Shown here: positions 7,183-13,181 of the stretch, piece by piece
Numbering within the stretch: position 1 is the first letter of the stretch
Layout of the letters: every line of letters begins with the position of its first letter
DNA from: an uncultured Eubacteriales bacterium
GTDB lineage: Bacteria > Bacillota_A > Clostridia > Oscillospirales > CAG-272
Direction of reading: 5' to 3'
DNA: 20,582 bases
NCBI GenBank assembly: GCA_900555345.1
Contig: USKS01000005.1
Coordinates: 1-20,582 of the forward strand
Translations under genes and position numbers: made by a program
Notes under the pieces: model-generated
The model's database searches: none
The model's input: only the letters and a program-made list of their open reading frames with translations
What the model was told of the DNA's origin: nothing

Positions 7183-7953
7183 ATGCTTCACAATGTAACA
7201 AGTGACTATGCGCCTGCATGGGAAAAATACAGGGGCAAGGCGAAAAACTTTGATAACACCAAAAAGAAAAAGAAAACGGATTCATCCTCCGGCGCGGGCG
7301 GGGGATCGTCTGCCGGCGGCAGTTCAACGGCTGCGGGCGGCAGCGATATTCTTGCCTCTCTTATAAAATCGGGCGGCTCTCCTGCGTCGCGTGCCGCGCG
7401 CGACAGCTCTGCCGCAAATAAGGCGGCTGCAGAGCTTGAAGCGTGGAAAAGCGCAAGACCCGAATACGGCGGCGCCAAATACGCAAGTGAGATAGAAAAG
7501 CGGCTCGGCGAGCTTTCAAACAGAAAGTTTTCGTACGATGCCGAAAACGATCCCGTTTACAGAGCGTACCGCGATTCCTATACCGACGAGGCGCGGCTCG
7601 TCATGCGGGACGCCATGGGCAAGGCTGCCGCACTTACCGGCGGTATGGGAAACTCATATGCGCAGTCGGCGGGTCAGCAGGCGTTCGGCAATACTATAGA
7701 AAAAACGGCACGGATCATTCCCGAGCTGTACGAAGCGGCATGGGGCAGATACACTGACGAGGGAAAAGCCGAGAGCGATCGAATAAAGCTTATGTCCGAG
7801 CTTGACGACGCCGATTTTGAGAAGTACAATTCCATGCTCAAAAACTATCTGACAGAGGGCAAAATGCTCGAGAGCAATTACAGAAATCTCTCCAAGGACG
7901 ACTGGGACAGGTTTTGCGATTACGCAAAGCTTCTCATTTCTCTGTCAAAGTAA
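7183..7953 (+). CDS. Phage virion-associated protein with Gly/Ser-Lys linker
   Basis: This 256-residue protein is the last gene of the cassette. ATG 7183 fits the ribosome site GGAG at 7170-7173 (9-base spacing); GTG 7177 is in frame but only 3 bases from it. The N-terminal part holds a lysine run (KKKKK, near residue 27) and a Gly/Ser/Ala linker (about residues 33-57). The main body has DPVYRAYRDSYTDEARLVMR, followed by AALTGGMGNSYAQSAGQQAF and IIPELYEAAWGRYTDEGK. I recognise this run (D-x-x-Y-x-x-Y, AALTGG-x-GNSYAQ, PELY) from a widespread, uncharacterised Firmicutes prophage protein. It is helical, and could be an internal virion or DNA-ejection protein. The Lys run may contact DNA. Intact ORF, followed by a terminator. 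Confidence 0.6.
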   Translation: MLHNVTSDYAPAWEKYRGKAKNFDNTKKKKKTDSSSGAGGGSSAGGSSTAAGGSDILASLIKSGGSPASRAARDSSAANKAAAELEAWKSARPEYGGAKYASEIEKRLGELSNRKFSYDAENDPVYRAYRDSYTDEARLVMRDAMGKAAALTGGMGNSYAQSAGQQAFGNTIEKTARIIPELYEAAWGRYTDEGKAESDRIKLMSELDDADFEKYNSMLKNYLTEGKMLESNYRNLSKDDWDRFCDYAKLLISLSK

Positions 7954-7959
7954 TTATCG

Positions 7960-7989
7960 AAGCATCCCCTGAAAAACGGGGATGCTTTT
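7960..7989 (+). terminator. Intrinsic terminator closing the capsid cassette
   Basis: A 10-bp stem (7960-7969 with 7978-7987, core AAGCATCCCC) closes an 8-nt loop, and its 3' arm ends in a short T-run. It lies 6 bases after the last cassette stop. Confidence 0.88.
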
Positions 7990-7992
7990 GTA

Positions 7993-8021
7993 TTGACAAG
8001 GGACGCCGCATGGTGTATCAT
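7993..8021 (+). promoter_or_regulatory. Sigma-A-type promoter of asnA
   Basis: Consensus TTGACA (7993-7998), a 17-bp spacer and TATCAT (8016-8021). Predicted transcription start near 8028, about 26 bases before the asnA start. Confidence 0.75.
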
Positions 8022-8053
8022 ATATCTGTTATTTGAATTTTGGAGATGGATAT

Positions 8054-9067
8054 ATGTCAGAAGTATATGTACCGGAAGGATACGTTACAAAGCTTCCGGT
8101 TTATGAAACACAGCGCGCGATAGAGCTTATAAAGCAGAGCTTTCAGAAAAACCTCTGCGCAGCTCTCAATCTCAAAAGAGTTTCGGCGCCCCTTTTCGTC
8201 AGTAAGGAAAGCGGACTCAACGATGATCTGAACGGCGTTGAGCGTCCTGTGTCCTTTGATGTGCCCGCGGCGGGTGATAAAACGTATCAGGTGGTGCAGT
8301 CTCTTGCAAAGTGGAAGCGCTGGGCACTGGGTAAATACGAATTTCGTCCGGGCAAGGGCCTTTATACGGACATGAACGCTATCCGCCGCGATGAGGAGCA
8401 TCTTGATAACCTGCACTCCGCATATGTGGATCAATGGGACTGGGAAAAGGTTATAACCGCCGAGGACCGAAACATCGAATACCTCAAGGAGACCGTCAGA
8501 CGTATCGTAAGCGCGATATGCAACACCTCCGATGAGCTGAAATGGGAGTTTCCGGGTATCGGTACCGAGCTTTGCAGGGACGTTACTTTTGTAACGACGC
8601 AGGAGCTTGAGGATATGTATCCGGATCTCACTCCGTCTCAGAGAGAGACGGAGTTTGCCCGCAAACACGGAACAATCTTCGTTATGCAGATAGGCAAAAA
8701 GCTGAAAAGCGGGAAAAAGCACGACGGCAGAGCTCCCGACTATGACGACTGGGAGATGAACGGCGATATCATCGTTTATTACCCGCTCTTAGAGCGCGCG
8801 TTTGAAATATCTTCCATGGGTATACGTGTGGACCCCGAAAGCCTTTCGCGCCAGCTTGCCGAGGCGGGCTGCGAGGAGAGAAGGGAGCTGCCTTTCCACA
8901 AGGCGCTGCTCAGCGGAAAGCTGCCTCTTACCATCGGCGGCGGTATAGGGCAGTCGCGTCTCTGTATGCTGCTTATGGGCTGTGCCCATATAGGCGAGGT
9001 TCAATCCGGTGCCTGGGATGATGAGACGCTTCGCATTTGCGATGAAGCAGGGATAGCGCTGCTTTGA
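8054..9067 (+). CDS. asnA: Aspartate--ammonia ligase (AsnA)
   Basis: AsnA makes asparagine from aspartate, ATP and ammonia in the cytoplasm; it is related to class II tRNA synthetases. The 337-residue length is close to the family's usual ~330. I chose ATG 8054 (GGAG at 8042-8045, 8-base spacing) over the in-frame TTG 8033, which is too near the predicted transcript start. Recognised segments are ETQRAIELIKQSFQKNL near the N-terminus, LNDDLNGVERPVSFDV (about 53-68), YTDMNAIRRDEEHLDNLHS (about 106-124) with VDQWDWEKVI, and the C-terminal LPLTIGGGIGQSRLCMLLM with its glycine-rich ATP-site loop. It has its own promoter and ends at a terminator shared with the convergent regulator operon. It is a cellular housekeeping gene, not part of the phage cassette. 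Confidence 0.96.
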   Translation: MSEVYVPEGYVTKLPVYETQRAIELIKQSFQKNLCAALNLKRVSAPLFVSKESGLNDDLNGVERPVSFDVPAAGDKTYQVVQSLAKWKRWALGKYEFRPGKGLYTDMNAIRRDEEHLDNLHSAYVDQWDWEKVITAEDRNIEYLKETVRRIVSAICNTSDELKWEFPGIGTELCRDVTFVTTQELEDMYPDLTPSQRETEFARKHGTIFVMQIGKKLKSGKKHDGRAPDYDDWEMNGDIIVYYPLLERAFEISSMGIRVDPESLSRQLAEAGCEERRELPFHKALLSGKLPLTIGGGIGQSRLCMLLMGCAHIGEVQSGAWDDETLRICDEAGIALL

Positions 9068-9075
9068 TAAAAAGA

Positions 9076-9105
9076 AAAATGCCGAGGAGCACGCCTCGGC
9101 ATTTT
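9076..9105. terminator. Bidirectional terminator between convergent asnA and regulator operon
   Basis: A perfect 12-bp stem (9076-9087 with 9094-9105, core ATGCCGAGG) closes a 6-nt loop and is flanked by A-run on the left and T-run on the right, so it can work on both strands. Confidence 0.9.
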
Positions 9106-9110
9106 CATGC

Positions 9111-9326
9111 CTAAAGATATATTTCGACGATTTCTCCGTCAGCGGAGTTGATCTCAATAAGCTTCAGCCCGGGGAAGGTTTTTCTGCAAGTCTTTACTGC
9201 TTTTGATATTTTCTTCAGCTGCTCTTTGTCGGCTTCGCTGCCGTCTGTGGATATAAGCTTTGCTATAGCGGTTGCCGGAACGGGCAGAGTGTGCTTCTTG
9301 CCGTCTTCGGTAATGACAATTTTCAT
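9111..9326 (-). CDS. Small protein resembling the C-terminal domain of the adjacent regulator
   Basis: A 71-residue protein whose start (ATG at 9326) lies 7 bases after the XRE gene stop, with AGGTG overlapping that stop, so the two are co-transcribed and coupled. It has an N-terminal strand (MKIVITEDGKKHTLPVP), a lysine-rich helix, and the C-terminal LKLIEINSADGEIVEIYL. That tail aligns with the regulator's own last residues (GKLLEIESGDGSTVDIFIE): the spacing is the same and most positions are conserved. It probably forms a small alpha/beta domain that binds the same partner or ligand as the regulator's C-terminal half. There is no HTH and no membrane segment. The function is unknown; a modulator or antagonist of the regulator is an inference. 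Confidence 0.75.
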   Translation of the reverse strand: MKIVITEDGKKHTLPVPATAIAKLISTDGSEADKEQLKKISKAVKTCRKTFPGLKLIEINSADGEIVEIYL

Positions 9327-9333
9327 TTTGCAC

Positions 9334-9843
9334 CTACTCTATAAAAATGTCAACCGTGCTGCCGTCTCCCGATTCGATCTCAAGCAGCTTACCCACAGTT
9401 CCCGCGGAGGCTGCGGATATTATGCTCTGAAAATCAATGTCGTTAAGTTTAAGCTCACGGTTTCTGAAATTGATATTTCCCCCCTCGGTAAGCTTTCCGT
9501 CTTCTCCCATAAAAGCTTTAAGCAGAAGGATCGGAATATTCAGTTTGATTTTATCGTCCGCATCGTTTATGATTATGCGCAGCATCATTTCGTCTGCATT
9601 TTTTCTTCTGTCCTCAGGCAGTACGACTGCGCGGTTAACGGCGTCGGGAGAAAGCAACTCGTCGACTGTAACGCCGAACAGCTCCGCCAGGGGTCTGAGC
9701 GTCATAATGTCCGGGCAGGAGAGCTCTGTTTCCCATTTCGACACTGCCTGAGAGCTTACACCCATGGCCTCTGCCAGGTCCTCCTGCGTCATGTTGCGCT
9801 CGCGTCTGAGCTCCGAGATCTTTTTGCCGATTGTATACTCCAT
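9334..9843 (-). CDS. XRE-family transcriptional regulator with C-terminal sensor-like domain
   Basis: A 169-residue DNA-binding protein. Residues 1-65 are a classic Cro/C1-type HTH: ISELRRERNMTQEDLAEAMG (9-28), then SSQAVSKWETELSCPDI, and a closing helix ending in VDELLS. A linker (70-90) leads to a small alpha/beta domain (about 95-169) with KIKLNIPILLLKAFM and the terminal LLEIESGDGSTVDIFIE. This C-terminal pattern recurs in Clostridia HTH regulators and probably senses a signal. The start has GAGG about 8 bases upstream, and a good minus-strand promoter precedes it. Two tandem repeats just upstream of that promoter are candidate operators for autoregulation. Its back-to-back position with the dlt-like operon makes that operon a plausible target; not proven. 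Confidence 0.9.
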   Translation of the reverse strand: MEYTIGKKISELRRERNMTQEDLAEAMGVSSQAVSKWETELSCPDIMTLRPLAELFGVTVDELLSPDAVNRAVVLPEDRRKNADEMMLRIIINDADDKIKLNIPILLLKAFMGEDGKLTEGGNINFRNRELKLNDIDFQSIISAASAGTVGKLLEIESGDGSTVDIFIE

Positions 9844-9899
9844 TGTAAATACCTCACAAAAATAATTCAGACAACGGCGCCTTTGATGTCTGTGACCTC

Positions 9900-9928
9900 A
9901 TTATACACTGAAAATTTCGGTCTTTCAA
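9900..9928 (-). promoter_or_regulatory. Promoter of the XRE regulator operon
   Basis: On the minus strand TTGAAA (9923-9928), a 17-bp spacer and TATAAT (9900-9905). Start of transcription near 9893, about 50 bases before the ATG. Confidence 0.75.
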
Positions 9929-9932
9929 CACA

Positions 9933-9969
9933 CCGTTAGTTGGAAATCATACAACCGTTGGTTGGATAT
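9933..9969. repeat. Tandem 15-bp repeat, candidate operator of the XRE regulator
   Basis: CCGTTAGTTGGAAAT (9933-9947) and CCGTTGGTTGGATAT (9955-9969) match at 13 of 15 bases and begin 22 bp apart, two helical turns, so both face the same side of DNA. The second copy overlaps a small dyad, CAACC-GTT-GGTTG (9952-9964). They sit directly upstream of the regulator's -35 box. Confidence 0.55.
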
Positions 9970-10126
9970 GCAACCGCGCATCGGTACTTCGGACTCTGAT
10001 TTTCGCATCTCGGCGCGGCATTTTCGGCGCAGAAGAGCCTTTTTACATAATGCTTACACATTCTGAAGGATTTAGCAATATAACGGCTGTATAATAGCAC
10101 TGTCGCAGATATATAATAAGCGGATT

Positions 10127-10141
10127 GTTTCATTATGAAAC
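10127..10141. promoter_or_regulatory. Perfect palindrome upstream of the dlt-like promoter
   Basis: GTTTCAT-T-ATGAAAC, 7-bp arms. It ends 25 bases before the -35 box, at about -74 to -60 from the predicted start, a usual place for an activator or a distal operator. Confidence 0.4.
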
Positions 10142-10166
10142 TTTTTAAAAAGTTTTTTATATAGTG

Positions 10167-10194
10167 TTGACTTTTCGTTTTAAGATGATATAAT
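10167..10194 (+). promoter_or_regulatory. Strong promoter of the dlt-like operon
   Basis: TTGACT (10167-10172), a 16-bp spacer and consensus TATAAT (10189-10194). An A/T-rich tract at 10138-10163 may act as an UP element. Transcription should begin near 10201, inside the left arm of an inverted repeat. Confidence 0.8.
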
Positions 10195-10198
10195 ATTC

Positions 10199-10223
10199 AC
10201 TGTACTAATCAAAGTAGTACAGT
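10199..10223. promoter_or_regulatory. Inverted repeat at the transcription start: candidate operator
   Basis: ACTGTACTA (10199-10207) and TAGTACAGT (10215-10223) are exact inverted copies around a 7-bp spacer. They begin 4 bases after the -10 box, where a bound dimeric repressor would block initiation. An RNA hairpin in the 5' leader is the alternative. The motif differs from the repeat near the regulator promoter, so another protein may bind it. Confidence 0.55.
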
Positions 10224-10245
10224 ATTGATTACGGAGTTCAATTAA

Positions 10246-11766
10246 ATGATATATAACGTAACAGAATATCTTGAGCGCAACGCGCGTTCAATGCCCAATA
10301 AGATCGCGGTCAGCGACCGAAGCGGCGCATATACATGGCGTGAGCTGAGAGATCGCGCCCGCAGGATAGCAACATCGCTCCTGTCCGAAGGAACGGAGCG
10401 CGGTATAATGGTATACGGCGACAAGAGCTTTGATGTGCTGAGCGTTTTTCTCGGTGCCGCGTATGCGGGGCTTTTCTATTCGCTTATGAGCACGGAGCTG
10501 CCGGCTTCAAGGCTGCGTCAGTCTGCCGAAGTACTCGGCGTCGGCACGGTCGTTGCCGACGGCGAGCATTTTGATGCCGCCCGCGAAATATTTGAGGGCA
10601 GAAGAATAATCGCGTCAAACGAGCTTTGCGAAAGAGAGGCAGACGATAAGCTTCTCGCGGCAGCAGCGGCGCGTCATATCGACACCGATCCGCTGTATAT
10701 AAACTTCACATCGGGCTCGACAGGCACGCCGAAGGGTATTGCGGTATGCCACCGCAGCGTTGTAGACTTTATCGAATGCTTTACAGACATTTTCGGTATT
10801 ACGTCCGACGACGTTATAGCAAACCAGGCGCCCTTTGATTTCGACGTTTCGGTTAAAGATATATATTCATCGCTGAAAACGGGGGCGGAGCTTTCCATTG
10901 TTCCCAGAGAGCTGTTTTCGCAGCCCGCCGCGCTGCTTGACTGGCTTTGCGATCACGGCACTACCACAATGATATGGGCGGTGTCCGCGCTGTGCCTTAT
11001 AAGCACGTTCCACGGGCTGGACTACAAGGTGCCCGAAAAGGTAAACAAAATACTTTTCAGCGGCGAGGTTCTGCCGTACAAGCATTTCAAAACGTGGAAG
11101 ACTCACCTGCCCGAGGCGGTTTTTGTAAACCTCTACGGTCCTACGGAGATAACCTGCAACTGTACATATCATATACTTGACGCCGAGCGCGACTACTCCG
11201 GCGGGATCCCCATAGGAAAACCTTTTCCTAATGAGCACGTTTTCCTGCTTGATGATACCGACAGCCTTGTCCGCTCCGATATGACCGACACCGTCGGCGA
11301 GATATGTGTGCGCGGTACGGCGCTTGCCCTGGGGTACTACAACAATCCCGCGCAGTGCGAAAAGCATTTTGTGCAGAACCCTCTGAACAACGCTTATCCC
11401 GAAACAATATACAGAACGGGCGACCTTGCGAGATACAACGAAGACGGCGATCTCGTTTTCAGCGGGCGCAAGGATTTCCAGATTAAATATATGGGTCACC
11501 GCATTGAGCTTGAAGAGATAGAGCGCGCCATGAACGCTATCGAGGGCGTTGTGCGCAGCTGCTGCGTGTTTGACGAAAAGCGCTCAAGACTTAAGGGCTT
11601 TTATGTGGGCACGATCGACAAAGACGAGCTTTTCGAAACAATGCGCTCGACACTGCCCGCATTTATGGTGCCGGGACTTATACGCAAGGTTGACGAAATG
11701 CCGCTTACGAAAAACGGCAAAACGGACAGAAAGCGTCTTGACGAGGAATGGGGTGGCAGACGGTGA
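10246..11766 (+). CDS. DltA-like amino acid adenylation enzyme (carrier protein ligase)
   Basis: An AMP-forming adenylation enzyme of 506 residues, the size of DltA. It should activate an amino acid with ATP and load it on the carrier encoded two genes downstream. Core motifs are all present: TSGSTGTPKG (155-164), the substrate-amine Asp in FDFDVSVKD (Asp200, where DltA has Asp197), GEVLP, YGPTE, YRTGD, GRKDFQIKYMGHRIELEEIE, and the catalytic Lys492 in NGKTDRK. The phrases around GEVLP and YGPTE resemble DltA more than NRPS modules. The start has CGGAG 9 bases upstream. The gene leads a five-gene operon behind a strong promoter and overlaps the next gene. D-alanine is the default guess for a DltA relative, but the partner decarboxylase argues for another amino acid; the pocket residues cannot settle it by eye. 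Confidence 0.88.
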   Translation: MIYNVTEYLERNARSMPNKIAVSDRSGAYTWRELRDRARRIATSLLSEGTERGIMVYGDKSFDVLSVFLGAAYAGLFYSLMSTELPASRLRQSAEVLGVGTVVADGEHFDAAREIFEGRRIIASNELCEREADDKLLAAAAARHIDTDPLYINFTSGSTGTPKGIAVCHRSVVDFIECFTDIFGITSDDVIANQAPFDFDVSVKDIYSSLKTGAELSIVPRELFSQPAALLDWLCDHGTTTMIWAVSALCLISTFHGLDYKVPEKVNKILFSGEVLPYKHFKTWKTHLPEAVFVNLYGPTEITCNCTYHILDAERDYSGGIPIGKPFPNEHVFLLDDTDSLVRSDMTDTVGEICVRGTALALGYYNNPAQCEKHFVQNPLNNAYPETIYRTGDLARYNEDGDLVFSGRKDFQIKYMGHRIELEEIERAMNAIEGVVRSCCVFDEKRSRLKGFYVGTIDKDELFETMRSTLPAFMVPGLIRKVDEMPLTKNGKTDRKRLDEEWGGRR

Positions 11767-12944
11767 CGGATACTGTACTTTCAAAAATTCTCTCCGACTG
11801 CACGGGCTCTGCCTATGTGTTTGACTCCGATGTGCTTTGCAGCCGCATCAAACGCATCGCGGATGCTATGCCTGACGGCGTTTCGCTTTGCTATGCGGTA
11901 AAGGCAAACACATTTATAATAAAAGAGCTTATCGGCAAAGTCGATAGATTTGAAATATGCTCTCCCGGAGAAGAGAAGATATGCTATTCTCTCGGCGTTC
12001 CGAAAGAGCAGATGGTCATCTCCGGAGTTTACAAAACTCCCGAGGTTATCGAGAAAACCGTTGCCGACGATAGCTTTGACGGGCTGTTTACGGTTGAGTC
12101 CATGCATCAGTTCGGTCTTCTTTGCGAATACGCAGTGAAGTATGACAGAGAAGTAAAGCTTCTTCTTCGGCTTACAAACGACAGTCAGTTCGGCATAAAC
12201 GCCGAGGAGATAGAAGATATAATCTCCTCGCGGGCTGATTATAAAAACATCGAGATATGCGGCATACAGTTTTTCTCGGGAACGCAGAAAACTTCCGTTA
12301 AGAAGCTGCGGCGCGAGATCGAAAAGGCAGACGCTTTTCTCACCCGTCTCAGCGATGAATACGGCTACATCGCTCCCGAGTTTGAATACGGCACGGGCTT
12401 TGCGGTTTCGTACTTTGAAGGGGAAGAGTTCAATGAGGACGAATACTTTGCCGCATTCTCCGATATTCTCTCTTCAATGGTAAACAAGCCTCATATAACT
12501 CTTGAGATCGGACGCGCCGCGGCTGCTTCCTGCGGAAGCTACTACACGCGCGTTGTGGATGTCAAGACAAATAAAGAGCAGAACTACGCTCTCACCTGCG
12601 GCGGTATGCACCAGATGGTGTATTTCGGTCAGTACATGGCGATGAAGCAGCCGCATATGCATCTTGCGCTTAGAGAGGTGCGCGGGGATAAAAAGTGGAA
12701 CGTCTGCGGCTCTCTCTGCTCCATGAACGATATTATCGTCAAGGAAGCGCCGCTGGGCGAGCTCGAGATAGGCGACGTCATCTGCTTTGAGAATACCGGA
12801 GCATATTGCCCCACGGAGGGAATATCGCTGTTTCTCAGCAGGGATATACCCGCGGTTTACATCGTAAAACACGGTGAAGTCTTTAGAGTGCGCAGCGCTT
12901 TTGAGACAGCCGTACTTAATACACCCGAATATGAAAGGATATGA
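11748..12944 (+). CDS. Fold-type III PLP-dependent decarboxylase-like enzyme
   Basis: A 398-residue member of the ornithine/diaminopimelate decarboxylase superfamily (alanine racemase-like barrel plus beta domain). PLP lysine is Lys52 in YAVKAN. The C-terminal domain has VCGSLCSMND with Cys324, the position of the catalytic Cys in ODC/DAPDC, and GAY at the phosphate site; EIGR and CGGMHQM fit the usual EPGR and DAGM blocks. A Cys rather than a racemase Tyr favours decarboxylation. Two sites depart from classic enzymes: GIQFFSGTQ has Phe where the PLP-stacking His normally is, and Ser325 replaces the Asp/Glu that grips a distal amine. Both fit a substrate bound to a carrier protein, as proposed for BtrK. 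The gene overlaps the adenylation gene; ATG 11748 is given, but GTG 11763 (GTGA overlap with its stop) is equally possible. Confidence 0.85.
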   Translation: MGWQTVTDTVLSKILSDCTGSAYVFDSDVLCSRIKRIADAMPDGVSLCYAVKANTFIIKELIGKVDRFEICSPGEEKICYSLGVPKEQMVISGVYKTPEVIEKTVADDSFDGLFTVESMHQFGLLCEYAVKYDREVKLLLRLTNDSQFGINAEEIEDIISSRADYKNIEICGIQFFSGTQKTSVKKLRREIEKADAFLTRLSDEYGYIAPEFEYGTGFAVSYFEGEEFNEDEYFAAFSDILSSMVNKPHITLEIGRAAAASCGSYYTRVVDVKTNKEQNYALTCGGMHQMVYFGQYMAMKQPHMHLALREVRGDKKWNVCGSLCSMNDIIVKEAPLGELEIGDVICFENTGAYCPTEGISLFLSRDIPAVYIVKHGEVFRVRSAFETAVLNTPEYERI

Positions 12945-12949
12945 AGAAA

Positions 12950-13177
12950 ATGGAAAGACTTATCGAAATTCTTGAGGACATTCATCCCGACGTTGACTAC
13001 GCTACCTGCACAAACCTTATAGACGGTCATATACTGGACAGCCTGTCCATAATCTCTCTCGTCGCTGAGCTTGAGGATGAATTTGATATTACAATACCCG
13101 CAGTTGACATCGTTGCGGAAAACTTTAATTCCGCCGACGCAATGTGGAAGATGATCGAGAGACTTTCCGAGGACTGA
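12950..13177 (+). CDS. Acyl/aminoacyl carrier protein (DltC-like)
   Basis: A 75-residue carrier protein. The phosphopantetheine attachment Ser lies in ILDSLSIISLVAELEDEF, the usual DSL motif at the start of helix II, with acidic helices around it and a C-terminal helix ending in MIERLSED. It would hold the activated amino acid as a thioester and present it to the decarboxylase and the membrane transferase. The ribosome site AAGGA (12935-12939) is 10 bases from ATG 12950 but only 1 base from the in-frame ATG 12941, so 12950 is preferred; the upstream start would add MKK and overlap the previous stop as ATGA. No phosphopantetheinyl transferase gene is in the window. Confidence 0.9.
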   Translation: MERLIEILEDIHPDVDYATCTNLIDGHILDSLSIISLVAELEDEFDITIPAVDIVAENFNSADAMWKMIERLSED

Positions 13178-13181
13178 TCGA

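Larger units (their letters stand above)
9844..10245. other. 402-bp intergenic control region between regulator and dlt-like operon
   Basis: No credible gene here: short frames lack ribosome sites. It contains the minus-strand promoter (9900-9928), the tandem repeat (9933-9969), a perfect 15-bp palindrome GTTTCAT-T-ATGAAAC (10127-10141), an A/T-rich self-complementary stretch (10138-10155) upstream of the plus-strand -35, the plus-strand promoter (10167-10194) and a large inverted repeat over its start point (10199-10223). A further TATAAT at about 10090 has no convincing -35. Confidence 0.7.

Noticed and set aside
5838..7327. Long minus-strand frames (282, 205 and 258 aa) opposite the propeller-like gene
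   Set aside because: All are antisense to a gene with a strong ribosome site and have no recognisable domains.
9148..9939. A 263-aa plus-strand frame opposite the XRE operon
   Set aside because: It is fully antisense to two well-supported genes and its translation is rich in Cys, His and Ser with no domain.
9936..10133. A 65-aa minus-strand frame in the control region
   Set aside because: No ribosome site, and it covers operator-like repeats; composition is not protein-like.
10138..10155. AAACTTTTTAAAAAGTTT as a terminator
   Set aside because: There is no loop and no GC core; it fits an A/T-rich upstream promoter element better.
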